Source: Candidatus Cryptobacteroides merdavium
Lineage (GTDB): Bacteria; Bacteroidota; Bacteroidia; Bacteroidales; UBA932
Direction: 5' to 3'
DNA: 57,138 nucleotides
NCBI GenBank assembly: GCA_017694755.1
Contig: JADIMO010000032.1
Coordinates: 1-57,138 of the forward strand
The translations under genes and the position numbers were made by a program. Of the stretch, positions 1 through 10,100 are shown piece by piece (within the stretch, counting starts at the first letter, position 1; each line of letters begins with the position of its first letter). Under the pieces are notes generated by a model. That model saw only the letters and a program-made list of their open reading frames with translations. It made no database searches and was not told where the DNA came from.

Positions 1-95
1 CCCCTTCTCTGAGGGCAAGCATCCAACGCGCGGGATTTGCTCTTCTCGACGATAACCTCGCGCCCTTTGCGAACTAATTGTTGAATTGTAGGCAT
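1..95 (-). CDS. rpsL: 30S ribosomal protein S12, 5' end only
   Basis: Translating the minus strand from the ATG at 95-93 gives [20 protein letters not shown] and then a segment ending CPQRRG, the unmistakable N-terminus of bacterial S12. S12 sits at the decoding centre of the small ribosomal subunit. Only about 31 codons are inside the window; the rest lies to the left. In most bacteria rpsL is followed by rpsG and fusA, so the str operon probably continues outside the window. The start is fixed by the family's invariant MPT- beginning. The piece is too short for standard ORF length cut-offs and is easy to miss. Confidence 0.95.
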   Translation of the reverse strand, partial: MPTIQQLVRKGREVIVEKSKSRALDACPQRR

Positions 96-127
96 AAATG
101 ATTGTAAATCTATAATTTATGTTTCCT

Positions 128-155
128 CCCCGATATTTTCGGGGGCACAAAGATA
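128..155 (-). promoter_or_regulatory. rpsL promoter -7 element with hairpin at the transcript start
   Basis: On the minus strand 155-148 reads TATCTTTG, a match to the Bacteroides -7 consensus TAnnTTTG, with a TTGG about 18 bases further upstream as a possible -33. Three bases after the -7 element an inverted repeat begins: arms CCCCGA (128-133) and TCGGGG (139-144), loop of five. The hairpin would therefore form at the extreme 5' end of the rpsL mRNA. The untranslated leader would be about 45-50 bases. No start-site data are available, so this is a motif-based call. Confidence 0.5.
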
Positions 156-284
156 ATCATAATATTTTAAAAACCAATAATTTCGCAACGATTTTATCGA
201 CAATGCCATCGACATCATGGAAAGTCTCCGGACATCCCGACAATATTTTTCGGACATCAGGGGATTTTATCGGGATATTTATGA

Positions 285-313
285 TATATTTGTGGGCTAT
301 GGAGAAATTCTCC
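285..313 (+). promoter_or_regulatory. Promoter -7 element of the DUF3298 lipoprotein gene plus palindrome
   Basis: TATATTTG at 285-292 matches TAnnTTTG. No TTTG stands at the expected -33 spacing. Eight bases later lies a palindrome, GGAGAA (301-306), A, TTCTCC (308-313), at or just after the expected transcription start. The ATG is at 337, giving a leader of roughly 40 bases. The upstream stretch 195-280 also contains several CGACAT/CGGACAT-like repeats that I could not resolve into a defined element. Confidence 0.4.
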
Positions 314-336
314 GGGCAATTTTAAAAGGCATTACA

Positions 337-1101
337 ATGAAAAGGGCATTTTTCTCTTTGGGGGCGGCGTTGTGCGCCGGTGCGGTGCTTGTGTCCTGCA
401 ACGGGACATTCGGCACACAGGATTATGTTTCACATGCAGCCATAGCGCTGCAGGAAGGCGGCACGGATTCGCTGGTTCTGGACATAAATGTGTCATATCC
501 GGTTTCGGGCATGGACAAGACGGCGCTCGGAAAAGTCGGGACATTCCTCACGGCAGAATATTTCGGGGAAGAATATGCGGGACTGGACCCGGCGGAGGCA
601 ATCAAGGCATACACCGATGACATCACGGCTGAATACAGGGACGAAAACCTCGGCATTGCACAAGACATAGAAGATGGAAAGATACCGTCAATGACCCTGA
701 GGCACGAAGAATACATAAAGGGGGAAATGTATGGCAGTCACAAGAACATATTTTCCTACAAGACAAGCAAATATGTATTTGCGGGAGGAGCACATGGAAT
801 GACTGCGGAAACAGCCTTCAACTTCGACATGAAGACCGGGGAACCTGTGGTCGAGACAGATTTCTTCAAGGAAGGCTACAACCGGAAGCTGACGGGGCTG
901 CTCTCGGCACACCTGCCGGAAGCGCTGGAAAGCCCTGCAGACACATCCATGATGTTCATCAGGGAGATAGAGCCGAACGGCAATTTCTGCGTATCAAAAG
1001 AAGGTGTCACCTACATCTACAACCAGTATGAAATTGCCCCTTATGCAATGGGCATCATCAGGATTACAATCCCGTGGGAAGAGCTGGAAGGACTGTATTG
1101 A
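337..1101 (+). CDS. Lipoprotein with RsiV/DUF3298-type C-terminal domain
   Basis: Predicted 254 residues. The N-terminus MKRAFFSLGAALCAGAVLVS followed by Cys21 is a lipoprotein signal peptide with a clear lipobox (LVSC), so the protein is probably lipid-anchored in the periplasm or outer membrane. The rest resembles the DUF4163/DUF3298 pair seen in RsiV-like proteins: a YSYKTSKYVFAGGAHGMTA-type segment around residue 150 and a late segment that aspartate/glutamate-rich family members share. In Bacillus, RsiV binds lysozyme; nothing here shows that function, and most Bacteroidota homologues are uncharacterised. The frame stays open to 217, but Met at 337 is preferred because it starts the signal peptide and lies downstream of the predicted promoter. 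The gene is followed 118 bases later by DPP4 on the same strand. Confidence 0.8.
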   Translation: MKRAFFSLGAALCAGAVLVSCNGTFGTQDYVSHAAIALQEGGTDSLVLDINVSYPVSGMDKTALGKVGTFLTAEYFGEEYAGLDPAEAIKAYTDDITAEYRDENLGIAQDIEDGKIPSMTLRHEEYIKGEMYGSHKNIFSYKTSKYVFAGGAHGMTAETAFNFDMKTGEPVVETDFFKEGYNRKLTGLLSAHLPEALESPADTSMMFIREIEPNGNFCVSKEGVTYIYNQYEIAPYAMGIIRITIPWEELEGLY

Positions 1102-1219
1102 AAGAGCCAAATGTGATAAAACCATACTGGTATCTCCACTACGGACATTGTCCTACGATCAAAACGACAGGAAAGGGCACTATCCGGGATAATCATTATA
1201 AAATCTGACGATAGAGAGC

Positions 1220-3676
1220 ATGAAACGGACATATTTGACATTGGCTGTGATTGCCGCATTAGGACTGACAGTGCAGGCACAGGCGGAAACGGCAACGGAC
1301 GGAACAGACAGGATCCCGAAGCCGAACTATGAACTGGCGGAAAGATTTTCGCAGAAGAAAATCTCGCAGATGGTGTTTTCGACAAGAGTGAACCCGAAAT
1401 GGTTCAAGAACCAGGACAAGTTCTGGTACCAGTGGAAAACCTCAGACGGCACACAATATTATATTGTGGACGCCAGGACAGGACGGAAACAGCCTGTTTT
1501 CGACATGGAAAAACTCGCGATGGAACTTACAACGATTGTCAAGGACCCGTTTGACGCACAGCACATTCCCATCGGAAAGCTCGAACTGAAAGATGACAAG
1601 GTCTTCACATTCGAGATAAAGAGTTCCCTGCCGGAAAAGGACTCTGCCCGCATAGAACGGTTCGGGAAAAAGAAAGTATATTCGTTTGAATATGAAATAT
1701 CTACCGGAAAGCTGACCGACATCACAGGAAAAGAGGAGAAAGAAAAATACCCTTCATGGGCGAATGTATCCCCTGACGGAAAAATCGGAATATATGCGAA
1801 AAATACCGACCTGTGGTGGATGGATGCCGAAAACCTGGCAAAAGCGGCCAAGGATGAGAAAGACAGCACCATAGTCGAGCATCGCATCACAGATGACGGC
1901 ACCAGGGAATTTTTCTGGGGGGCAGACAACTACAAGGGATGGACGGAAAATGACACCACAAAGAGGCTCTTCCCATACTATCTCGTGTGGTCGCCGGACT
2001 CAAGACATTTCGCTACCGTAAAATATGACATGAGCGCAGTCAAGGAGCTTTGGGTGATAAACTCTCTCAGCGATCCGCGTCCTTCCCTCGAATCCTACAA
2101 ATACCAGATGCCCGGAGAACCTGGACCTAAAGAATATCTCTATGTGTTCAATGCGGATGACATGAGCCGCAGCCAGGTGAAAATCAATGCATTCAAGGAC
2201 CAGACCATAGACTTTGAAACAGTGCCGGACACAAATGAGGACGACTACGATGACTTCTGGTCACGCGAATGGCTCGGCGACAACAACGGCTTCTACATCA
2301 TGAGGATGAGCCGCGACCTCAAAAGGATGGACATCTGCCGTGTGGATGTCGGAAGTGACTCCACAAAGACAGTGATTTCAGAAAGAATGAACACATATGT
2401 GGAAGCCCGTCCGCTAAGGCTCGTGAACGGAGGAAAGCAGATGATACACTGGTCAGAACGCAACGGATGGGCCAATCTGTATCTCTACAATGCGGACGGT
2501 TCGCTGGCCGGAACGGTTGTCGAAGGGCCTTTCCATGTGGAAGATGTGCTTGCAGTAAATGAAGAAAAAGGTTATGTCATATTCAGCGCATGTGGAGTCA
2601 ACAAAGATGAGAATCCTTATCAGATGCACACATTCAGGGTATCTCTGGACGGAAGCGGGATGAAGCAGCTGGACATGGAAGACATGGATGTCCAGACATC
2701 GGCAAGTGACAATGCCGAATATCTGGTATGCAATTTCTCCCGCGTGGATGCAGTGCCGGCTTCCGCCCTGTACAACGCCTCGGGCAAAAAGATCGCCGAT
2801 CTTGAAACCGCCGACCTTTCAAAGCTTTTCGAGGCGGGCTACAGGCTTCCGGAAAGATTCACGGTGAAGGCCGCCGACGGTATCACTGACCTTTACGGCG
2901 TGATGTACAAGCCATTTGACTTCGACTCCACAAAGGTATATCCTATAATAGAATATGTATATCCTGGACCTCAAGTGGAGGCGAACAACATATCCTGGAG
3001 CGCAGGAATGGCCCGCACGGACAGGCTGGCACAGATGGGCTTCATAGTAATTACCGTGGGCAACCGCGGAGGACATCCTAACAGGTCCAAATGGTATCAC
3101 AACTACGGCTACGGCAATCTCCGCGACTACGGGCTTGAAGACCAGAAGACTGCCGTGCAGAGGCTTGCCGCAAAGTATCCGTGGATTGACGGCACCAAGG
3201 TCGGGATACACGGGCATTCCGGAGGAGGATTCATGTCCACTGCAGCCATCCTGAAATATCCTGACTTCTACACCGCTGCCGTATCCTGCGCAGGAAACCA
3301 TGACAACAGCATCTACAACCGCTGGTGGAGCGAGCAGCACCACGGCATACTCGAAAAGGTAACAGAAAAGGGGGACACGACATTTGTCTATGACATAGAC
3401 ACCAATCCGGAAATCGCCGGCAACCTCAAGGGGCACCTTCTCCTCGTGCACGGGGACATCGACGACAATGTGCATCCGGCCAACACCATCCGTGTCGTGA
3501 ATGCCCTGATCCGCGCCAACAAGAGATTCGACATGCTCGTCCTGCCGGGCCAGAGGCACGGGTTCGGGGACATGAACGAATATTTCTTCTGGAGGATGGC
3601 CGACTGGTACTGCAAATGGCTGCTGGGAGAGAGCCGGGAGGATGAGGTGGATATCATCCAGCTCAATAACGACTGA
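1220..3676 (+). CDS. Dipeptidyl-peptidase IV-type serine peptidase (S9B)
   Basis: An 818-residue secreted peptidase that would release Xaa-Pro (and Xaa-Ala) dipeptides from polypeptide N-termini in the periplasm. The first 22 residues form a Sec signal peptide ending AQA. Residues of about 80-560 correspond to the DPP4 beta-propeller, and about 590-810 to the alpha/beta-hydrolase domain. The nucleophile is Ser667 in GHSGGG. The acid is one of Asp748/Asp749 in HGDIDDNVH, and the base is His780 in GQRHGFGD. All three catalytic elements are intact. The length is slightly above the usual 720-760 for DPP4 of this phylum. The substrate class is family knowledge; the exact specificity is not proven here. 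It lies convergent with the acyl-CoA synthetase gene. Confidence 0.93.
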   Translation: MKRTYLTLAVIAALGLTVQAQAETATDGTDRIPKPNYELAERFSQKKISQMVFSTRVNPKWFKNQDKFWYQWKTSDGTQYYIVDARTGRKQPVFDMEKLAMELTTIVKDPFDAQHIPIGKLELKDDKVFTFEIKSSLPEKDSARIERFGKKKVYSFEYEISTGKLTDITGKEEKEKYPSWANVSPDGKIGIYAKNTDLWWMDAENLAKAAKDEKDSTIVEHRITDDGTREFFWGADNYKGWTENDTTKRLFPYYLVWSPDSRHFATVKYDMSAVKELWVINSLSDPRPSLESYKYQMPGEPGPKEYLYVFNADDMSRSQVKINAFKDQTIDFETVPDTNEDDYDDFWSREWLGDNNGFYIMRMSRDLKRMDICRVDVGSDSTKTVISERMNTYVEARPLRLVNGGKQMIHWSERNGWANLYLYNADGSLAGTVVEGPFHVEDVLAVNEEKGYVIFSACGVNKDENPYQMHTFRVSLDGSGMKQLDMEDMDVQTSASDNAEYLVCNFSRVDAVPASALYNASGKKIADLETADLSKLFEAGYRLPERFTVKAADGITDLYGVMYKPFDFDSTKVYPIIEYVYPGPQVEANNISWSAGMARTDRLAQMGFIVITVGNRGGHPNRSKWYHNYGYGNLRDYGLEDQKTAVQRLAAKYPWIDGTKVGIHGHSGGGFMSTAAILKYPDFYTAAVSCAGNHDNSIYNRWWSEQHHGILEKVTEKGDTTFVYDIDTNPEIAGNLKGHLLLVHGDIDDNVHPANTIRVVNALIRANKRFDMLVLPGQRHGFGDMNEYFFWRMADWYCKWLLGESREDEVDIIQLNND

Positions 3677-3680
3677 CGGT

Positions 3681-3714
3681 CCGGTGCGTGATAGCTGGCG
3701 CTCTGACGCACCGG
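3681..3714. repeat. Inverted repeat directly after the DPP4 stop codon
   Basis: CCGGTGCGT (3681-3689) pairs perfectly with ACGCACCGG (3706-3714) across a 16-base loop, four bases after the DPP4 stop. It is followed by an A-rich rather than a T-rich stretch, so it looks more like an mRNA 3'-end stabilising stem-loop than a complete intrinsic terminator. Confidence 0.45.
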
Positions 3715-3777
3715 CGGATAAAAAAGACAGTCGTCAAAAAGATGACTTTCAATAATATAAACGATTATCCACAAAAA

Positions 3778-3815
3778 TACCCCTCCACTAAAAAGCTATG
3801 GAGGGGTAAATTTGT
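3778..3815. terminator. Bidirectional terminator between DPP4 and the acyl-CoA synthetase
   Basis: TACCCCTCCA (3778-3787) is perfectly complementary to TGGAGGGGTA (3799-3808), with an 11-base loop. The plus-strand side continues into AATTTGTTTT and the minus-strand side into TTTTTGTGG, so it can serve both converging genes (DPP4 on plus, acyl-CoA synthetase on minus). Confidence 0.75.
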
Positions 3816-3877
3816 TTTATGCGCTTACCAGCAAAAGTACACTAAGGAATCGGAACGCAGTCAAGGCGTTTTAACCG

Positions 3878-5584
3878 TCATTCCGATTTGGAAGAGGAGG
3901 AGGAATTGGATTCGGAGGATTTCTCGTCAGAAGAATGCGGCTTCTTGCTGTATTTGAAGCGGCGGATCTTCTGGGTGGCGGTCTTCTCGAAAGGCTCCTT
4001 CATGACTTCAACCTCCTTGATCTTGGAGAACTTGTTGACATGCTTGTTGACATAGCTGAGAATGGCCTGCTTGCGTGCTTCCAGCTTTTCGAAAAACTGG
4101 TCCTCGCCCTCCTGGTCCCAGTCGATTATATTGTCATTGAACTGGACAAGGGCAACAAGACGCCCGTCCCTTTCGAGGACAATGGACTCGTTCACCTCGT
4201 CCAAATTGTTGATGACATTCTCTATCTCCTCAGGGTAGATGTTCTCGCCCGAAGGGCCCAGAATCATATTGCTCAGACGTCCTTTGATGTAATACCTGCC
4301 CTTTTCGTCCACGGTGGCAAGGTCATTTGTCCTGAACCATCCGTCATCGGTGAAGACGGAACGGGTACGGGCCGGGTCCTTGTAATATCCGAGCATCACA
4401 TTGTCGCCCTTTGCTATTATTTCGCCCTCACCAGTTTCAGGATTGACATCCAGCAGTTTGACAGAAACTCCATACGCTGCGACTCCGGTGGAGCCCGGCT
4501 TGGTGTATTTCACTCCTGCGTTGCAGATTAGAGGGGCGGTTTCTGTCAGGCCGTAGCCGATTGCATACGGGAACTTCGCCCTTTTGAGGAACACCTCGAC
4601 ATGGATGTCGAGCTTGGAGCCCCCTATTCCGAAGAATTTCAGCCTGCCGCCGAAAATGGACTTCAGCTTCAGGCCGATGAGACGGCAGAGAAGCCCCGGC
4701 ATTTTCTTGTACATCCAGGTGAGGACACGGCTGCCCTTGATCGTAGGCACGACACTGTTCCTGTATATCTTCTCTATGATGAGCGGTACCGAAAGCATCA
4801 CGGTCGGACGGACTTCCTTCAGTGCGGACAACAGCACGGTCGGTGTCGGCGGCTTCTGAATGTAGCAGACACAGGCACCGCAGAATATCGGATAAAGCAC
4901 ACCGATGCTCAGCTCGTATGTGTGCGCCATCGGCAGGATGGAAAGCCACACATCCTTCTCGGTACATTTGTGGGCATGGAACGAGGCGCGGATATTGGCA
5001 CACAGATTCCTGTGGCTGAGCATCACGCCCTTTGCATTTCCGGTGGTGCCGGAGGTATAGATGAGGGTTGCTATGTCGTCCGGCTGCGGCTGACGCACCC
5101 ACCCGTCGCAGGTAAAGGAAGAATCGTCCCTCTTGATGATTTCAAAGGTCTCGATGTCTATCACGAGCACCATCTTTTCCATGCATTCCTTGCTCAGCTT
5201 CGGCAAAAGACGCCTGGAGATGAATATTGCCTTGCTGCCGGAATGGTTGAGAATATTGGTGACCTCATTCTCGGAGGAATCCGGAAGAATCGGGACAGAC
5301 ACACGGCCGAAAGGCACAAGGGAAAACATGGCCACCGTCCAGTTGGGCATGTTCTGGGAAAGGATTGCCACCCTGTCCCCGGCCCCTATCCCGTATCTCG
5401 AAAGGCGGGACGAAAGTTCGTCGCATTTCTTCTTGAATTCCTTGTAGGTATAACCCATGTCAGAACCTATCATCTTCGAGAGCTGATTGTTCTCATACAT
5501 GGCTGTGGAATATTCGTACAGCTTTCCGAGGGTGTCGATATAACGCTCCCTCAGCTTCATCATCTTCTTATGGAAATAATTCAT
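3878..5584 (-). CDS. Long-chain fatty acid--CoA ligase (AMP-forming)
   Basis: This 568-residue protein belongs to the ANL adenylate-forming superfamily. It would activate fatty acids to acyl-CoA through an acyl-AMP intermediate, in the cytoplasm or at the inner membrane. The P-loop signature LIYTSGTTGNAKGVMLSH lies at about residues 174-191. GYGLTETAP and the hinge motif DGWFRTNDLA are visible further on. The catalytic lysine is expected in ATQKIRRF near residue 540. The C-terminal roughly 20 residues are an unusual Ser/Glu/Lys-rich tail (SSDEKSSESNSSSSSKSE) beyond the normal domain end. The start ATG at 5584-5582 is preceded by a short leader containing an inverted repeat. Fatty-acid chain length cannot be read from sequence. 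Confidence 0.9.
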   Translation of the reverse strand: MNYFHKKMMKLRERYIDTLGKLYEYSTAMYENNQLSKMIGSDMGYTYKEFKKKCDELSSRLSRYGIGAGDRVAILSQNMPNWTVAMFSLVPFGRVSVPILPDSSENEVTNILNHSGSKAIFISRRLLPKLSKECMEKMVLVIDIETFEIIKRDDSSFTCDGWVRQPQPDDIATLIYTSGTTGNAKGVMLSHRNLCANIRASFHAHKCTEKDVWLSILPMAHTYELSIGVLYPIFCGACVCYIQKPPTPTVLLSALKEVRPTVMLSVPLIIEKIYRNSVVPTIKGSRVLTWMYKKMPGLLCRLIGLKLKSIFGGRLKFFGIGGSKLDIHVEVFLKRAKFPYAIGYGLTETAPLICNAGVKYTKPGSTGVAAYGVSVKLLDVNPETGEGEIIAKGDNVMLGYYKDPARTRSVFTDDGWFRTNDLATVDEKGRYYIKGRLSNMILGPSGENIYPEEIENVINNLDEVNESIVLERDGRLVALVQFNDNIIDWDQEGEDQFFEKLEARKQAILSYVNKHVNKFSKIKEVEVMKEPFEKTATQKIRRFKYSKKPHSSDEKSSESNSSSSSKSE

Positions 5585-5596
5585 GTCCTATCCTTT

Positions 5597-5653
5597 AATT
5601 GCATGACCGGCCGGACGGCACATGATGCAATTTATGTTCCTGTCGCGAATATA
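5597..5653 (-). promoter_or_regulatory. Acyl-CoA synthetase leader: near-consensus -7 element and inverted repeat
   Basis: On the minus strand 5653-5646 reads TATATTCG, one mismatch from TAnnTTTG. Thirteen bases downstream begins an inverted repeat, AATTGCAT (5597-5604) with ATGCAATT (5625-5632), spanning 20 bases that can fold further. It ends 13 bases before the start codon. It could be an operator or an mRNA leader hairpin; the sequence does not decide. Confidence 0.35.
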
Positions 5654-5675
5654 AGTCTAATTTCCCACTTGTCAA

Positions 5676-5691
5676 GGCATGGGAACATGCC
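5676..5691 (-). terminator. Weak hairpin downstream of the TolC-like gene
   Basis: GGCATG (5676-5681) and CATGCC (5686-5691) form a 6-bp stem with a GGAA/TTCC loop, 23 bases beyond the stop of the TolC-like gene on the minus strand. No uridine tract follows, so termination here is uncertain. Confidence 0.3.
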
Positions 5692-5714
5692 AAATTGAAA
5701 ATTTCGGTGCATGT

Positions 5715-7151
5715 CTAATTCTCCCCTGTCCTGTCAAGATAGGCCTGCAGGGCTATCCTGTAGTTGATGCATTGTCCGGTGTATTCATCGGCAGCCTCAC
5801 GCAATCGGGTCTGTGCCTGAAGCAGTTCCGACAGCGGGGACATCCCGGCCTTGTAATAGGAAGTCAGGCTTCTGACGCTTTCTCCAGCCACGTCTACGCT
5901 TTCACGGGCCACCTGCAGCTGGTCCCATGCCGAACTCAGGTCTATCCAGAGCTTGCGTATCTGCAGGACAAGCTGGGCATCGAGATATTCCTTCTCATTC
6001 TCGGCCTTCTGCAGCTGGGCATCGTACCTCTGCATCTTGCGGGCAGTCTTGCCCCAATCCGAAATCGGTATCTGGACCATCGCATACACAGCCCCGTTCA
6101 TCCTGCCGTCGCTTATTCCCATATCGTTATAGCCGTATGAAGCCCCGACGCCTATCTGAGGCAGGGCCTCGCCCATAGCCATACGCTTTTCAAGGCGTTT
6201 GGACTGGACGGAGATTTCAAGCAGCCTCGATTCCTCCTGTCTCGCAGCCACTTCATCCTCCGGACGGTAATATTTTTCCGGAGCCTCGAACATGTCTGTC
6301 TTGTCAGTCAGAAGAATATCATCGATATATGGAATCGAATCATTCCTTATCGTACTGTAAGGATTGTATTTGACGCCTATTGAGTTGAAAAGGTTCATCT
6401 TGGCGAGCCTTATCCCGTTTTTCAGCTGTATTTTCCCGGATTTCAGCTCATTCCTTTTCAGCTGCACCTGCAGAAGGTCGTTTTCCGTGGCAAGTCCCGC
6501 AGCCCGGGCGGAACTGACATCTTTGTACAGGGTATCAACAAGTCCCTGCATCTGGTCCAGCGTCTTCATCTTCTCCTCCAGGGCGACCACCTGCCAATAT
6601 CCCTTTTCAACTTCCTCTCCGGTACTTCTCTCACGGATATCCTTCTGAAGGCCGGCCGCCTCCACGCCGAGGGCTGCAAGCCTGTTTCCGTTGACAATCC
6701 TGCCTCCGGCAAATACCGGCTGCATGACTGACACCGTGGCTGAAACACCGTAGTGCATGGTCGAGAACACAGGGTCAAAGCCGTAGACAGAAGCCAGGGA
6801 ATTGACCAGATTCTGAAGATTGTATGTGAAATCCGACTTTCCGAGAAGGTCGGTCACCCCCAGTTCGAGCATCGGGTCAAAGGCATAGAAAGAAAATGCA
6901 TTGACTGACACTTTCGGGAAATATTCCGCCAGGGCCTCCCGCTTCTGCGCCCTCGCGGCATAGACATCCAGTTGGGAATTGAGGATGTACGGATTGTTCT
7001 CCAATGCGAGTTCCTTGCATCTTTCGAGCGAAAGCTCCAAAACCGGACCGGAAGCACTTTGAATGTCCGTCCTGTATTGGGCCGTCGCCAGCAAGGGCAC
7101 GGTCACAAGGAATACGGAACTGATAAATATATGTCTGATTTTATTTTTCAT
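5715..7151 (-). CDS. TolC-family outer-membrane efflux protein
   Basis: At 478 residues this is the expected size for a TolC/OprM-type channel that forms the outer-membrane exit duct of a tripartite pump. The signal peptide MKNKIRHIFISSVFLVTVPL is followed by LATAQ, fitting signal peptidase I cleavage. Two repeats rich in long helices follow: one begins near LSLERCKELALENNPYIL, the second near EEVAARQEESRLLEISVQS. Each ends in the LxxAxxDLxxA-like packing typical of the family. The start overlaps the end of the RND pump gene by 11 bases, so the two are translationally linked. It is the last gene of the tetR-led efflux operon. Confidence 0.92.
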   Translation of the reverse strand: MKNKIRHIFISSVFLVTVPLLATAQYRTDIQSASGPVLELSLERCKELALENNPYILNSQLDVYAARAQKREALAEYFPKVSVNAFSFYAFDPMLELGVTDLLGKSDFTYNLQNLVNSLASVYGFDPVFSTMHYGVSATVSVMQPVFAGGRIVNGNRLAALGVEAAGLQKDIRERSTGEEVEKGYWQVVALEEKMKTLDQMQGLVDTLYKDVSSARAAGLATENDLLQVQLKRNELKSGKIQLKNGIRLAKMNLFNSIGVKYNPYSTIRNDSIPYIDDILLTDKTDMFEAPEKYYRPEDEVAARQEESRLLEISVQSKRLEKRMAMGEALPQIGVGASYGYNDMGISDGRMNGAVYAMVQIPISDWGKTARKMQRYDAQLQKAENEKEYLDAQLVLQIRKLWIDLSSAWDQLQVARESVDVAGESVRSLTSYYKAGMSPLSELLQAQTRLREAADEYTGQCINYRIALQAYLDRTGEN

Positions 7152-10100
7152 TTGCCGACACCTCCTGTTTTGAGTTTTTGAACAGCTGCCAATATGAAAC
7201 CGGCATTATCAGAGTGATGAGCACAATCGAAAGCATTGTTCCGAAACAGATGACCACTCCCATAGGCATCCACAGAGCATCCCCCGCGATTATCATCGGC
7301 AGCACCCCGAGAGCCGTTGCGCTGGAAGTCAGGAAAATAGGTCTCATACGCCTCTTCCCGGCCTCAATTGAAGCCTCCTTGATGTCCCAGCCTTTGACAA
7401 AGCGCAGCTCCTCGGCATATTCGAACATCAGTATGCCGTTGCGGACTATGATGCCCACCACGCTGATCAGGCCGAGGACAGAGGTCAGGCCGAAGTCCAG
7501 ACCGAAAATCCAAAGCCCGAAGAACGAGCCGAAAAGGCAGAGGGAGCTGAGCACGATGGTCAGGATAGAAACTGAAACCTTCTTAAAGTGTATCAGCAGG
7601 AAAATGAACAATATTCCCACGGCACATATAAAGGAAAGCAGAATCTCCGGAGTGACATCGCTGTTCATTGACGAAAGCCCTCCATAAGTGATGGTGACAT
7701 CATCCGGCAAAGACGGTTCAATCTCTTTTATATAACTCTTGATGGCCTTCATGGCATCCGGCTGGCTGCATCCGTATTTCATGTCCGCACCGACGGTGAT
7801 GGTTTCCACACCTCCTGTTCTCGCATACGTTTCCGGCCTCCATTCCGGAATGATGTCTGCCACCTGCCTCAGAGGTACCGAAACGCCTGGCACGACAGTA
7901 GGTACCATCTGGTTGGCCACCGCATCATAGCTCATGGTGTCCGAAATTGACTCGCTGTAAAGGTTGACCGGCACCTTCACATCGCCCTCCCAGAGGGTCG
8001 CCACAGGAAGGGAACTGAACGAACCGGCAAGCGACATCGAAAGCATTGCCCTGTTCACCCCAAGACGGGACGACTCGTCAGGGTCAAGCCTTACATCCAC
8101 GAAGGATGAAGTACCCTCGCTGCTGGTATGTATCCACTGCAGCCTGTCGTCAAGATTGCAATACATGAAATGCTTGATGGAATCCGCTATAGACTGTATC
8201 CGGGCATAGTCCGCCCCGGAAACCTTTATCTCGACAGGAGCCGATACGGCCTGGTAGTCCATCTGCTTGAAACGGACGAGGGCATTTGTGAAATAATGCT
8301 GGTACTTCGTCTCGTAATCTCTCAGGACGGCTTCCGTGGCCTTTGTCGAAACAGTGTTGACTATGAACTGGGCGAAATCAGGAGAAGGGGTCTGAGGCGC
8401 GTATGTGGCATGGAAGCGTGGCGAGCTGGAGCCGACGAATGCCGTCACAGACTCCACCCTCTTGTCTTTCAGAAGTATCTTCTGCAGGGAATCGCTCACC
8501 GCCCTGGTCTTGTCAATGCCGGAACCGCTTTCAAGGTATATTTCCACCACAAAGCATTCCCTTGCCGCCTTAGGCATCATCTGCACATTGACATTCAGGA
8601 ACATGACCACTCCGAGGGCCACAGTCAGCACCCCGATGAGGATAGTTATCTTCGGATGCCTGAAACAGGCGGACTGAAGCACTTCGTAGCCTTTCTGCAT
8701 GCCGTTGAAAAATGCGGTCTGCCCGCGGACAAAGAAATTGTTGCCGGAGGCCGTATGGCTCTTGATGTAGCGCACTTCAAGCGAAGGGACCACAAAGATG
8801 GCATATGCAAGAGAAGAGAACAGGGCCACGGCTATCACCCACGGGAAAGTCGCAACGAAGTCCCCGAGATAGCCGGTAATCAGTCCCTTTATCGGGAAAA
8901 GCATCAGGCCGATGGCAAAAGTGGAGGTACACATCGGCAGGATGAGTTCCCTGGCACTTGCACATGCCGCCTCCGTCCTTGACAGGCCCTTGCCGAGCTT
9001 GTCCATGTAGCCGTCCATCGTGATGATGGAGTCATCCACTATCATTCCGAGCACCACTATCAGGGCGGCAAGAGACACGGTATTGAGGTCTATCCCTGTC
9101 AGATACATCACAGCCAATGTCACTGCCGTGCAGACAGGCAGACCTGAGCTGGCAATGAGAGCCGAACGCATCGGGAAAAGCATCAGCATCACCACTATCA
9201 CCACAAGCATGGAAATCACGAGATCCCTTATGAAAGAAACCACCGACATCCTGACCACCTGCGGCTGGTCCGTTATCTTGCTTATCTCCACGCTGTCAGG
9301 AAGAGTCTTCCCGAAGGCATCGAGCACACCGTCAACCTCCTTTCCAAAGGCGACAATATTGTTCTCCGGCCTCATCTCCACCGAAAGCACCAATGCGGAA
9401 TTGCCGTTGTAGCCCACTATTGCGGACGGCTCCTGCACCCGCCTTTCTATCCTGGCGACATCCTTAAGCCTCAACACATTGCCTGCAGGGTCAGAATAGA
9501 TGATCTTGTCCGCAATCTCCCTTTCGGAAGAAACCGTATTGTCCACCCTTATCGGGGACGAGACATATTCCGTGCTGAAAGTGCCGCTCACAGGCTGCAT
9601 GCCCGAAGTCTGGCAGGCCACCATTATGGAAGAAGGGCTGATGCCGTATGACGAAAGCCTTTCCATGTCAAGGGTGACGGCAATCTCTTCGCTCTGCTCC
9701 CCTATGATCCGCACATTCGCCAGGTCAGGAATTTCCCTGAGCCTGTAGCTCAATTCATCTGCATAGCCTTTAAGCTCCCCGTAGCTCTTGTCTCCAGACT
9801 CCAGGGCTATCAGAAGCGAAGACACCGCACTGAAATCATCCATCACGGCTACTGCAAGCACCCCTGCCGGGAGAGTCTGTTTAGTGGCATCGAGTTTAAG
9901 CTTTATCTTTGACCAGACCTCATTCTTGGTGGATGCAGGAGTGGTCAGGTCGGTATATATGTAGCACATCCCGTTCTTGGAATAGGATGTCGTGTTCTCC
10001 CTGCTGATTTCCGAAAATGAAAACAGCACCTCTTCAAGAGGCGTTGTCAACTGCGCTTCCACCTCTTCTGCATCAGCCCCGGGATATATGCCCACAATCA

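Noticed and set aside
2819..3559. 246-codon open frame on the minus strand opposite DPP4
   Set aside because: It overlaps the catalytic domain of an intact DPP4 and shows no recognisable features.
4601..5698. 365-codon open frame on the plus strand opposite the acyl-CoA synthetase
   Set aside because: Its translation is His/Arg/Gly-rich with no domain or signal. It is the antisense shadow of a well-conserved gene with a low-stop codon pattern.
8128..8982. 284-codon open frame on the plus strand opposite the RND pump
   Set aside because: Antisense shadow of a clearly functional RND transporter; composition unlike the neighbouring real proteins.
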